Position numbers and translations under genes: made by a program. DNA of 30,403 bases from an uncultured Alphaproteobacteria bacterium (GTDB lineage Bacteria; Pseudomonadota; Alphaproteobacteria; CAAHEQ01; UBA3637), in assembly GCA_937888725.1 (NCBI GenBank), contig CALARE010000064.1, positions 1-30,403 of the forward strand. The letters run 5' to 3'. Position 1 is the first letter of the stretch; every line of letters starts with the position of its first letter. Shown one piece after another: positions 17,299 through 24,640 of this stretch. The notes beneath the pieces were generated by a model. That model saw only the letters and a list, made by a program, of their open reading frames with translations. It did not search any database and was not told the DNA's origin.

Positions 17299-17318
17299 TG
17301 ATGTATAAGGAGCTTATG

Positions 17319-18236
17319 ATGTCTTATGAAAAAACAGAAAATTTATTAGATTTAGCAATTTGGATGCAATCAAATCGTGATGGCGTTAGTCTTTTAGATA
17401 TAATGAATCGTTTCCAAGTATCCAGACGAACTGCAGAAAGAATGAGGGATATGATTGTTTCTCGTTTTATTCAAGCAGAAGAAATAGAGGGAGATAATCG
17501 TCAAAAAAGGTGGCGAATTCCTCAAGGAACATTGAAAGATTTCATTCAATTTTCGGCAGATGATTTAGCCTGTTTAAATTTGGCAAAAGATGCTTTAGAA
17601 AAAGAAAAACTATCCGACAAAGCCATTCAATTAAATACAATTATTGAAAAAATAACAGCTTCAATAAAACAAGACACACTCAGGAAAATAGAACCAGATG
17701 CAGAGGTTTTATTAGAAGCCCAAGGATTTGCCCGTCGTGTTGGTCCAAAAATCAAAATTAACACCAATTATTTAGATATTATAAAAGAGGCTATTTTATC
17801 CACTAAGAAAATTACAATAACTTATAAGAACGAAAAACAAACTGTTTCGCCTTATGGCTTTTTATACGGAAACAAACATTATTTGGTCGCTTATTCTGAT
17901 AAAACAAAAGAATATCGTTATTTTGCACTGCATAAGTTATCCGATGTTCAACTAACTGATAATATTTTCAGAAAAGATGAAAATTTTTCATTAGAAGATT
18001 TTACAAAAGATTGCTTTGGTGTGTATCGTGAAAAACCTGTAGAGGTAGAATGGTTATTTGATGCAGAAACAGCAGATGATGCCTTAAAATACGAGTTTCA
18101 TCCATCACAACAGATGATAAAAAATCCTGATGGCACTTTGACAGTCAAATTTTTTGCCGGAGGTCAAAAAGAAATGGATTGGCATTTATACACTTGGGGC
18201 AATAAAGTTAAAGTCATTAAACCTGAAAGGAAATAA
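17319..18236 (+). CDS. WYL-domain transcriptional regulator
   Basis: A DNA-binding regulator of about 305 residues. The N-terminal 70 residues form a winged helix-turn-helix (LLDIMNRFQVSRRTAERMRD, then a wing ending KRWRIP). The centre and C terminus match a WYL ligand-sensing domain: ITYKNEKQTVSPYGFLYGNKHYLVAYS, then K-E-Y-R-Y-F-A-L-H-K-L-S, followed by the C-terminal extension ending in G-N-K-V-K-V-I-K-P. WYL domains sense nucleic acids or nucleotides in several defence and DNA-damage regulators. Here the ligand is unknown. I chose the ATG at 17319 because AAGGAG lies six bases upstream; the ATG at 17316 is also possible. A start farther upstream would fall before the promoter. The glycosylase gene follows after three bases, so the two are very likely cotranscribed. 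Confidence 0.88.
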   Translation: MSYEKTENLLDLAIWMQSNRDGVSLLDIMNRFQVSRRTAERMRDMIVSRFIQAEEIEGDNRQKRWRIPQGTLKDFIQFSADDLACLNLAKDALEKEKLSDKAIQLNTIIEKITASIKQDTLRKIEPDAEVLLEAQGFARRVGPKIKINTNYLDIIKEAILSTKKITITYKNEKQTVSPYGFLYGNKHYLVAYSDKTKEYRYFALHKLSDVQLTDNIFRKDENFSLEDFTKDCFGVYREKPVEVEWLFDAETADDALKYEFHPSQQMIKNPDGTLTVKFFAGGQKEMDWHLYTWGNKVKVIKPERK

Positions 18237-18239
18237 AAA

Positions 18240-18803
18240 ATGGAAAGAAAATTTGCAGATTTGAAATATATTGAACCAGACGCAAAAGTTGTTATTTTGG
18301 GAACGTTTCCATCGGAAGCGTCCAGAGATACGTTCTTTTATCATAAATCAACCAATCAATTTTGGGAAATATTAAGTAAAATTTTTGGGGATAACTCAAT
18401 TGAACATTTAAAAGATTCCTCACCAGAAGAAAACCTACAATTAATAGAAAATAGAAAAAACTTCTTAAAAAAACATAAAATTGGTTTATGGGATATGATT
18501 AAATCTTGCTATATTGATAAGAGTAAAGATTCATCCATCAAAGACCCTGAATACAATGATTTAACAACTTTAAAAACAGAATGTCCACAATTGGAATGTA
18601 TTTTTTTTAGCAGTAAAAAAGCATTTAAACACTATCAAAGATATTTAAAACAAGTTGATGAAACATATAAAAATTGGTTAGAGAAAATGTCGAATGGAGA
18701 AGAACATATTTTACCTTCACCCAGTTCTGCCTATGCTCGTATGAAATTAGATGATAAAATAAAAAAATGGGAAGAATTTTTAATTAAACACGTCAAAAAA
18801 TGA
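18240..18803 (+). CDS. DNA-deoxyinosine glycosylase (uracil-DNA glycosylase superfamily, family 6)
   Basis: A 187-residue base-excision-repair enzyme predicted to remove hypoxanthine (deaminated adenine) from DNA. The order of motifs fits the family: strand VVILGTFPSEASRD (17-30), then F-F-Y-H and N-Q-F-W (39-42). These are followed by I-G-L-W-D-M-I-K-S-C (81-90), D-S-S-I-K-D (97-102), N-D-L (106-108) and the late loop LPSPSSAYA (158-166). Length is typical for the family (160-190). It starts three bases after the WYL regulator, with AAAGGAA as ribosome-binding site, and is followed by a hairpin and a DnaB-like gene. Pairing with a WYL regulator suggests expression in response to DNA damage or nucleotide stress (inference). 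Confidence 0.85.
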   Translation: MERKFADLKYIEPDAKVVILGTFPSEASRDTFFYHKSTNQFWEILSKIFGDNSIEHLKDSSPEENLQLIENRKNFLKKHKIGLWDMIKSCYIDKSKDSSIKDPEYNDLTTLKTECPQLECIFFSSKKAFKHYQRYLKQVDETYKNWLEKMSNGEEHILPSPSSAYARMKLDDKIKKWEEFLIKHVKK

Positions 18804-18813
18804 CATATAAGCA

Positions 18814-18845
18814 TTTTATACTCTTTTTATCAAAGGAGTATAAAA
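18814..18845 (+). promoter_or_regulatory. Hairpin covering the ribosome-binding site of the DnaB-like gene
   Basis: TTTTATACTC (18814-18823) and GAGTATAAAA (18836-18845) are perfect complements with a 12-base loop. The right arm contains most of the AAAGGAG Shine-Dalgarno and ends one base before the ATG at 18847. There is no T-run after it, so it is not a standard terminator. In RNA it would hide the start site. Alternatively it is an operator palindrome. Confidence 0.6.
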
Positions 18846-18846
18846 T

Positions 18847-19791
18847 ATGCACAAAAATCACATTTCAACATCACTGAATGATTTTTTAAATGAAATAGAA
18901 TTTAAAAAAAATCATCCACATACACCTGTCGGACTTCCAAGTGGTTTAAGGATTTTTGACACATACACAAACGGCTTTCAAAAAGGTGATTTAATTTTAA
19001 TTGGCGCTCATCCTGCAATGGGGAAAACTGCCTTTGCAATTAATATCGCCTATAATATAAGCAAATATTTTTTTGATTTAGAAAAAGAAAATCAAAGTAT
19101 AGATAAATGTGTTCTTTATTTTACCTTAGATGGAACAAACTTATCTCTTATCCCTCGTTTTATTAATTTAGAAACAGAATTTTCGCATTGGGATAGGATT
19201 AACGGAATAAAAGATGCCCAAACAGAAGAAAATGTTATAAATTCGTGTTTATCCCTATCAAAATTGCCAATCTATTTATCCAACAAGGGAAACACCATAA
19301 AAGAAATTAAAGAAGAAATACAAATAGTAAATTCCGAACAACAAATTGGATGTATTATCATTGATTATCTTCAATTAATTGAGAAAGATACAGATAATTA
19401 TATGGCTATTTTAAATGAATTAAAAAAAACAGCTATACGAATGAATGTTCCAATTATGGTATTAAGTCAATTAAAACGCACACTTGAATATAGAAAAAAC
19501 AAAATACCAAAGTGGTTTGATATTGTCGGATACACTCAAAAAAATGACCCAACTGATAAAATTATTTTTTTATATCGCAAGATATATTATCTTCTGAATC
19601 AATTGCCTCGAAAACAAAAATACGAGCCACAGAATCATTTTGAACAACGATATAAAAAATGGGAAAATAAATGTGATAAAATAAGAAACAAATGTAAAAT
19701 TATTATTGCAAAAAACAACCTCGGACACATTGGTGATATAGGAGTTTCATTTGACTTCATGCGTGGCATATTTAGAGATGCTGAAGAATAG
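18847..19791 (+). CDS. DnaB-like RecA-fold ATPase lacking the N-terminal domain
   Basis: A 314-residue protein matching the C-terminal helicase domain of DnaB. It has Walker A GAHPAMGKT (53-61), a degenerate F-T-L-D-G where DnaB has F-S-L-E-M, and Walker B IIDYLQL (171-177). The sensor-like V-L-S-Q-L-K-R follows, then I-I-F-L-Y-R and a C-terminal I-I-A-K-N-N-L-G. Replicative DnaB is about 450-500 residues with an N-terminal primase-interaction domain, and that domain is absent here. The D-L-R-E-S-G region of DnaB is also replaced. It may be a mobile-element or phage-type DnaB relative with altered activity, and it is not the cell's main replicative helicase. It follows the glycosylase gene behind a hairpin that could limit its translation. 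A terminator serving the tRNA on the other strand lies 90 bases downstream. Confidence 0.8.
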   Translation: MHKNHISTSLNDFLNEIEFKKNHPHTPVGLPSGLRIFDTYTNGFQKGDLILIGAHPAMGKTAFAINIAYNISKYFFDLEKENQSIDKCVLYFTLDGTNLSLIPRFINLETEFSHWDRINGIKDAQTEENVINSCLSLSKLPIYLSNKGNTIKEIKEEIQIVNSEQQIGCIIIDYLQLIEKDTDNYMAILNELKKTAIRMNVPIMVLSQLKRTLEYRKNKIPKWFDIVGYTQKNDPTDKIIFLYRKIYYLLNQLPRKQKYEPQNHFEQRYKKWENKCDKIRNKCKIIIAKNNLGHIGDIGVSFDFMRGIFRDAEE

Positions 19792-19804
19792 ATTTTGCAC
19801 AATA

Positions 19805-19854
19805 GTTCGATAAACTTCCAAAACAAGCCTTCCAAAATCGAACCATTATCGAAC
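19805..19854. repeat. Inverted repeat between the DnaB-like gene and tRNA-Leu
   Basis: GTTCGATAA (19805-19813) and TTATCGAAC (19846-19854) are perfect complements 32 bases apart. A further ATCGAAC-type half copy lies at 19837-19843. It occurs at the tRNA-proximal boundary of the accessory patch. It may be a protein-binding or recombination site, or chance. Confidence 0.4.
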
Positions 19855-19881
19855 CAGCACAATTGCTTGGAAAACAACAAA

Positions 19882-19906
19882 AAAACCACCCGATATGGGT
19901 GGTTTT
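19882..19906 (-). terminator. Rho-independent terminator after tRNA-Leu, probably bidirectional
   Basis: Stem AAAACCACCC / GGGTGGTTTT (19882-19891 and 19897-19906) with a five-base loop. On the minus strand it is followed by a T-rich run just downstream of the tRNA. On the plus strand it ends in TTTTAATTTTT and could also stop the DnaB-like transcript. Confidence 0.8.
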
Positions 19907-19912
19907 AATTTT

Positions 19913-19999
19913 TGGTACCTCTAGCCGGACTTGAACCAGCATGACCTTGCGGTCAACAGATTTTGAGTCTGTCGCGTCTACCAGTTTCGCCATAGAGGC
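19913..19999 (-). tRNA. tRNA-Leu (anticodon CAA)
   Basis: An 87-base class II tRNA on the minus strand. The acceptor stem GCCTCTA pairs with TAGAGGT (last pair G-U), followed by A73 and an encoded CCA. The anticodon stem ACAGA/TCTGT encloses the loop CTCAAAA, giving anticodon CAA for UUG codons. The long variable arm TGACC-GCAA-GGTCA and the T-arm GCTGG-TTCAAGT-CCGGC complete the leucine-type fold. It has its own promoter and terminator and lies at the edge of a patch with a recombinase remnant, a common setting for integration. Confidence 0.95.
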
Positions 20000-20020
20000 A
20001 TTTTTTACTAGACAATTTGA

Positions 20021-20048
20021 ATTATACTGATTTATAATCCAATGTCAA
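20021..20048 (-). promoter_or_regulatory. Promoter of tRNA-Leu
   Basis: On the minus strand, TTGACA (20043-20048) and TATAAT (20021-20026) are both perfect consensus boxes with a 16-base spacer, about 22 bases before the tRNA 5' end. Confidence 0.8.
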
Positions 20049-20075
20049 GAGTTTTTTTAAAAAAAGGATAAAAAA

Positions 20076-20858
20076 ATGCAAAATATGTTGTCAACTCCCT
20101 CATCAATCTTTATCACAGGTGCTTCAAGCGGTATTGGAAAAGCACTTTGTGAAGCATATGCGACCCCAAAAACACATCTTTTTTTATGTGGTAGGAATTT
20201 AGAACGTCTTAATGAAATTGCTAAAATTTGCAATAAAAAAGGGGCCATTGTACACACCTTTCAATTTGACACAACGGATAAGGTTGCCACAAAAAAAGCA
20301 TTGTTAGACGCACACGCCATCAAGCCACTTGATCTTATCATTGCAAACGCAGGCGTTTCTGGCGGGGTTTTAGGGCTGGAAAATAGCGAACATTCCATCC
20401 GTCAAATCTTTGACACAAATATTAATGGCTTAATCAACACTGTTCTTCCCGCAATTGAGATATTTAAATCCCAAAACAAGGGGCAAATTGCTTTAATGAG
20501 TTCAATTGCAGGGTTTAGAGGACTTATGAACTGCCCCGCTTATTCTGCCTCCAAAAACTTTGTCAAAGCATGGGGGGAAGCCTTAAGAGGTTCTTTAAAA
20601 CAAGACAATATCAATGTAAACGTAATCTGCCCTGGTTTTGTTAAAACACCCCTCACTGACAAAAATTTATTCAAAATGCCATTCTTAATGCAACCCGATA
20701 AAGCTGCTAACATCATTATTGAAGGTCTTCAAAAAAACAAAAGTATTATTGCTTTTCCTAAAATTATGCATTTTTCAATCGCATTAATGACTGCGCTACC
20801 TAGATGCATTACAAATCCGATTTTTGAATATCTACCACAAAAAGAAAAAAGGTCTTAA
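20076..20858 (+). CDS. Short-chain dehydrogenase/reductase (SDR)
   Basis: A 260-residue NAD(P)-dependent oxidoreductase of the classical SDR family. Visible motifs are the cofactor loop TGASSGIG (14-21), an arginine after the second strand (C-G-R-N, 38-41) that favours NADP, I-A-N-A-G (89-93), the serine region M-S-S-I-A-G (141-146), and the catalytic Y156-x-x-x-K160 in PAYSASK. PGFVKTPL follows as usual. The C terminus (about 225-255) is hydrophobic, as in SDRs that sit on membranes. The substrate cannot be told from sequence. The start is supported by AAAGGA seven bases upstream. No convincing promoter is seen. It is separate from the following operon, with a weak hairpin between them. Confidence 0.9.
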   Translation: MQNMLSTPSSIFITGASSGIGKALCEAYATPKTHLFLCGRNLERLNEIAKICNKKGAIVHTFQFDTTDKVATKKALLDAHAIKPLDLIIANAGVSGGVLGLENSEHSIRQIFDTNINGLINTVLPAIEIFKSQNKGQIALMSSIAGFRGLMNCPAYSASKNFVKAWGEALRGSLKQDNINVNVICPGFVKTPLTDKNLFKMPFLMQPDKAANIIIEGLQKNKSIIAFPKIMHFSIALMTALPRCITNPIFEYLPQKEKRS

Positions 20859-20896
20859 GTATTTACTTATAACAATACAAACACTAAATACTTTTT
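20857..20896 (+). terminator. Weak AT-rich hairpin terminator after the SDR gene
   Basis: AAGTATTTA (20857-20865) pairs with TAAATACTT (20885-20893), with a 19-base loop, and runs on into TTT. The stem has few G-C pairs and begins within the stop codon, so it may be only a modest terminator. Confidence 0.4.
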
Positions 20897-20914
20897 GATA
20901 GACAAACAAAATGA

Positions 20915-20943
20915 TTGCATTTCAAATTCTTTTTTGATAAAAT
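20915..20943 (+). promoter_or_regulatory. Promoter of the yfgM-bamB-der operon
   Basis: TTGCAT (20915-20920), a 17-base spacer and TAAAAT (20938-20943) lie 30 bases before the ATG at 20974. Three tightly spaced genes follow. Confidence 0.6.
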
Positions 20944-20973
20944 CCATAAACAAATTAAATGGAAGGATAGGTT

Positions 20974-21651
20974 ATGAAAAAGCAAACACCAGATGAATTA
21001 GAACGCATTCAACAAGCCATTTTAGATCGTGAGGTTGAAGAAGAACTCCAACGTGAACGGTTATTAAATTTTTGGAACAAATACCGTTTTTTAATCATTG
21101 GCGGTGTGTTAGCAATCATTTTATCCACCGCGGGAACTGAGCTGTATCACACTTGGCGTAACAAGGTCCGCCTTGAAGAATCGAACAGATTTGAAACCGC
21201 TATTTTACAAAGCGTTACTGGGCAAAAAGACGATGCTACGCACGCTTTAACCGCCCTTTCAAATGAGGCAAAAACAGATTATAAATATTTAGCAAAATTG
21301 CGTCTTGCTGGACTTGATTTGCAAAATAACAACTTAGAATCTGCCCTTGAAAAATTAAAAGCTGTTTTTGAAAACACATCAGCCCCAAGTGCCTTAAGAG
21401 CCATTGCAAAATTGAGTTTTGTTGGTCATCAAATTGACACGCAAAATGGGGATACACTTTTGCCGATTTTATCTGATTTAACAAATCCACAAAGTGAGTA
21501 TTTTGCCCCAGCAATCGAATTAAAAACCGCCATTCTTTTAAAACAAAATAAAAAAGAAGATGCAAAACAAACACTGCAAAATGCTATTTTAAACCCTCAT
21601 TTAACACCAGATACGGTTACTCGCTTAAAATCACTTTTATCAGCCATTTAA
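20974..21651 (+). CDS. YfgM-like membrane-anchored TPR protein (Sec translocon accessory)
   Basis: A 225-residue protein with a charged cytoplasmic N terminus (1-36), one membrane helix (about 37-55, FLIIGGVLAIILSTAG) and a helical periplasmic part with TPR-like repeats (A-K-L-R-L-A-G-L-D, then A-L-R-A-I-A-K-L and A-I-E-L-K-T-A-I-L-L). The layout and the position directly before bamB and der match YfgM, which associates with SecYEG and periplasmic chaperones in E. coli. The usual length is 205-230. It has GGAAGGAT before the ATG and is followed by bamB after 15 bases. Sequence similarity in this family is low, so the call leans on architecture and gene order. Confidence 0.82.
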   Translation: MKKQTPDELERIQQAILDREVEEELQRERLLNFWNKYRFLIIGGVLAIILSTAGTELYHTWRNKVRLEESNRFETAILQSVTGQKDDATHALTALSNEAKTDYKYLAKLRLAGLDLQNNNLESALEKLKAVFENTSAPSALRAIAKLSFVGHQIDTQNGDTLLPILSDLTNPQSEYFAPAIELKTAILLKQNKKEDAKQTLQNAILNPHLTPDTVTRLKSLLSAI

Positions 21652-21666
21652 TATGGGAGGATTTTG

Positions 21667-22938
21667 ATGAAACATCTTATTTATGCTGTTTGTGCTATTG
21701 CCTTGCTTTGCGGATGCACGCAAACCAAAAAATCAGCTCCGAAAGAAGGACGGGAGGTTGTTCAAACACGTTTGCAAGTACAATCCCTTCAAAAAGCCGA
21801 GGGTAACATCGTTTTGTCAAAACCTGAAATTGTCAATACATGGCCTTTTGCCACAGCCAATACACAAAATAAGATTCCACATGCCTCAATTAGTGGATTT
21901 GATAAAAAAGAATGGTCTGAAAATGTTGGCAAAGGCATTGGTTCGGATTATATCCACCTACCCCAACCTGTGATGTATGATAATCACATTTATACATTAG
22001 ATGCCCGTTTAAAATTGACAAAAACAACGTCAAGTGGTGATGTTATTTGGGATATGAAGTTAAGAGAAGATGGCAATATTCCAGCCGTTGCAAGCGTTGG
22101 TCTTGCTTATGATAACGGGCTTATTTACGTTGTTGCTGGTGATGGGATTGTGTATTGTGTTCAGCCAGAGGGGGATATCCTTTGGCAATATGACACCAAA
22201 AATATTTTACGCTCAGCACCAATGATAAAAGATGGGCGATTGTTTGTTCTTGCAACCAATAATGAATTGTTTGCTATTAATACAAAAGACGGTTCTCTTG
22301 CTTGGTCATACAAGAATATTGAAACGGATACAAACCTACTTGGCATGGGAACGCCCGCTGTTGAAAGTGGGATTATCGTTGTCCCTTTTTCAAGCGGAGA
22401 AATCATTGCTTTTAATGACAAAACGGGGACACCCTTATGGTCAAACACACTTTTATCATACCGTACATTTAACCAAATTGCTGATTTAAGCCATGTATTA
22501 GCCAACCCCGTCATTGATGGTGGTATTGTTTATTTAGTTGGCAATGCACACCAAATGGGGGCATTTAAATTAAAAACAGGGGAACCTATCTTTATCGCAC
22601 CAATTGGGGGACAATCAACACCCGTTATTGTGGGAGATGTCCTCTTTATGATTACAAATAAGGACACGCTTATTGCCATTAACAAATATAGTGGCCACCT
22701 TATTTGGGAAAAAGATTTATTTAGTCAAACAGAAAAACGCGTTGCTTGGCACACACCTCAACCCATTAACAATCAAATTGTTGTTACCTCGGGTGAGGGA
22801 GATGTCCTTGTTTTTGATATGACAACGGGAAATGAAACAAAAAAAACAAAAATGGAAAAACTTTTTGTCGCCCCAACAGCTTATAACAACGGGCTTTTAT
22901 TCTATACCAACGACGCTGATTTAATTATGTATCATTAA
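21667..22938 (+). CDS. bamB: Outer-membrane assembly lipoprotein BamB (PQQ-type beta-propeller)
   Basis: A 423-residue lipoprotein. The signal peptide ends in the lipobox L-C-G-C, with the lipidated cysteine at residue 17. The rest shows repeated propeller blades with the [FYV]-x-[LI]-x-x-x-[TS]-G-x-x-x-W pattern: S-S-G-D-V-I-W, P-E-G-D-I-L-W, K-D-G-S-L-A-W, K-T-G-T-P-L-W, Y-S-G-H-L-I-W. In the family, BamB binds BamA and supports beta-barrel insertion into the outer membrane. I start at the ATG at 21667, because GGGAGGA lies just upstream; the TTG one codon earlier is less likely. Der follows after nine bases, the order seen in many proteobacteria. Confidence 0.9.
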   Translation: MKHLIYAVCAIALLCGCTQTKKSAPKEGREVVQTRLQVQSLQKAEGNIVLSKPEIVNTWPFATANTQNKIPHASISGFDKKEWSENVGKGIGSDYIHLPQPVMYDNHIYTLDARLKLTKTTSSGDVIWDMKLREDGNIPAVASVGLAYDNGLIYVVAGDGIVYCVQPEGDILWQYDTKNILRSAPMIKDGRLFVLATNNELFAINTKDGSLAWSYKNIETDTNLLGMGTPAVESGIIVVPFSSGEIIAFNDKTGTPLWSNTLLSYRTFNQIADLSHVLANPVIDGGIVYLVGNAHQMGAFKLKTGEPIFIAPIGGQSTPVIVGDVLFMITNKDTLIAINKYSGHLIWEKDLFSQTEKRVAWHTPQPINNQIVVTSGEGDVLVFDMTTGNETKKTKMEKLFVAPTAYNNGLLFYTNDADLIMYH

Positions 22939-22947
22939 GGATTTAAA

Positions 22948-24438
22948 ATGAAAACAGTTGCAATTGTCGGTAGAACAAACGTTGGTAAATCAACCCTTTT
23001 TAACAGACTTTGTAAAAAAAAGCTCGCCATTGTTCATGACGAACCTGGTGTAACACGGGACAGAAAAGAAGGCACCGCCCATTTAGGAGATATTTCTTTT
23101 CGCATTATTGATACCGCTGGGTTAGAAGATAAAACCTCACTTGCAAAAGCAATGTGGCGACAGACACAAATAGCAATTCAAGAAGCTGATGTTATTTTAG
23201 CTGTTGTTGATGCAAGAAGTGGTGTTACACCCCTTGACAAACAAATGGCTGATGAACTCAGACAAGTGGATAAACCCGTCATCTTGCTGGCCAATAAATG
23301 CGAAGGCTCACAACATATTGGTGATTTTTACGCACTTGGGCTTGGAACGCCTCTCAAAATTTCTGGTGAACATGGTCTTGGCATAAGCGATCTTTATCAA
23401 GAGTTAAAATCTATTATCGCTCCCGAAAAAGATGAATCAGAAGAAGATGAAGAAAACTTTTTTGATGAAGATGAAGTTGAAGAAGAAAACAAAGTCAAAC
23501 CGCTTAAACTTGCCATCGTCGGCCGTCCAAATGTCGGCAAATCAACACTGGTCAATCAATTATTAGGGCAAGACCGTTTACTTACAGGTCCAGAAGCAGG
23601 TGTTACAAGAGATGCAATTACCATTCCTTGGACATGGCGGGGGAATGATATTTTACTAACAGACACAGCTGGACTTAGAAAACGGGGAAAAGTCACCAAT
23701 CAAGTGGAAGAAATTTCCGCTCAAGACACCAACACAAGCATTGATTTTGCTGAGGTTGTGATTTTGGTACTAGACGCTAATGTTCCCATGGAAAAACAAG
23801 ATCTTCTTATTGCCTCAAAAGTTTTAAACGAAGGACGTGTTCTTTTAATTGCTCTAAATAAATGGGACAGTGTTGAAAATCAACACCAAGTATTAAATCA
23901 ATTGAAAGAAAAACTCGTTGAATCTTTACAACAAGTCAAAGGCATTCCTGTTCACACAATCTCTGGTAAAACAGGGTATGGTTTGGATAGAATGATGAGT
24001 GATGTGTTTGAAATGTATAAACTTTGGAACAAACGTGTTCCAACACATAAATTAAACACATTTTTGCAAGAAATGACTCAAGCCCACCCAACGCCCGTTG
24101 CAAGTAATGGACGCAGAATCCCAATGAAATATATGACTCAGGTTTCTAAACGTCCACCAACTTTTGTGATTTTTTCAAGCAATCCAGATCAATTGCCAGA
24201 ATCATATTTAAGATATCTTTCAAACGGTCTAAGAGAACGTTATGGATTGGTGGGTGTGCCAATTCGTATCCATATGAGAAAGAGAGAAAACCCTTATGCT
24301 GAAAAAGCAAAAGAAAGAGCCTCTCTTAAGAAAAAAGCAAAGATTATGGAAAAGAAACAAGCAAAAGGAAAACCAAAGTCCAAATCAAAAGTTAAACAAG
24401 GTCCAAAATCTTTGCATAGAGAAAAAAGACGAAAATAA
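22948..24438 (+). CDS. der: Ribosome biogenesis GTPase Der (EngA)
   Basis: A 496-residue double GTPase needed for 50S subunit maturation. GTPase domain 1 has GRTNVGKS (8-15), D-T-A-G (55-58) and N-K-C-E. Domain 2 has GRPNVGKS (192-199), D-T-A-G-L-R-K and N-K-W-D. They are joined by a very acidic linker (about 161-182, rich in D and E). A KH-like C-terminal domain includes K-R-P-P-T-F and R-Y-L-x-N-x-L-R-E. In the first P-loop a threonine replaces the usual proline, a tolerated change. The tail is long and lysine-rich (K-K-K-A-K-I-M-E-K-K), common in alphaproteobacterial Der. It is last in its operon. Confidence 0.97.
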   Translation: MKTVAIVGRTNVGKSTLFNRLCKKKLAIVHDEPGVTRDRKEGTAHLGDISFRIIDTAGLEDKTSLAKAMWRQTQIAIQEADVILAVVDARSGVTPLDKQMADELRQVDKPVILLANKCEGSQHIGDFYALGLGTPLKISGEHGLGISDLYQELKSIIAPEKDESEEDEENFFDEDEVEEENKVKPLKLAIVGRPNVGKSTLVNQLLGQDRLLTGPEAGVTRDAITIPWTWRGNDILLTDTAGLRKRGKVTNQVEEISAQDTNTSIDFAEVVILVLDANVPMEKQDLLIASKVLNEGRVLLIALNKWDSVENQHQVLNQLKEKLVESLQQVKGIPVHTISGKTGYGLDRMMSDVFEMYKLWNKRVPTHKLNTFLQEMTQAHPTPVASNGRRIPMKYMTQVSKRPPTFVIFSSNPDQLPESYLRYLSNGLRERYGLVGVPIRIHMRKRENPYAEKAKERASLKKKAKIMEKKQAKGKPKSKSKVKQGPKSLHREKRRK

Positions 24439-24439
24439 A

Positions 24440-24563
24440 AGGTTAAACAATCTTTCAAAAGTTAGACGATAAAAAAGCCCCTAAAGATTAAATTATCCCC
24501 TAAAGATTGCTATCTCTATTCTTTGACGGGCTTTTTCCTGTCCAAGTTTTGGGGTACAGTTCA
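24440..24563. mobile_element. Possible IS3-type miniature element or relic (inverted ends around a terminator)
   Basis: Read on the minus strand from 24563, the sequence begins TGAACTGTACCCCAAAACTT followed by GGACA, which looks like the tip of IS3/IS150-group insertion sequences. From 24440 on the plus strand a weaker counterpart has CAAAAGTTAGACGA (24456-24469). Both lead inward to AAAAAGCCC. The element would be about 124 bases long with no coding capacity. The centre holds a 12-base direct repeat CCCCTAAAGATT (24478-24489 and 24497-24508). The left end matches poorly and I see no clear target duplication, so this is tentative. Confidence 0.4.
24472..24536. terminator. Bidirectional terminator between der and the helicase gene
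   Basis: AAAAAGCCC (24472-24480) pairs with GGGCTTTTT (24528-24536), giving a T-run on either strand. The enclosed bases can extend the stem (CTAAAGA with TCTTTGA). It would stop der from the left and the helicase from the right. The long loop makes the exact fold uncertain. Confidence 0.55.
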
Positions 24564-24640
24564 AGATTAAAAGAACAATATTCGGGGAAATTTTGTATAA
24601 TCTAAAAAAAAGAAAAACAAGTTCACAAGAGTGGTATTTT

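Noticed and set aside
17199..17318. N-terminal extension of the WYL regulator back to 17199
   Set aside because: It would start before the promoter at 17271-17298 and overlap the recombinase remnant in another frame; the added residues do not resemble regulator sequence.
18814..18845. Intrinsic terminator after the glycosylase gene
   Set aside because: The stem is AT-rich and not followed by a T-run; it overlaps the ribosome-binding site of the next gene instead.
19635..19993. Two minus-strand open frames across the DnaB-like gene end and the tRNA
   Set aside because: They run through the tRNA and the terminator hairpin and are not plausible proteins.
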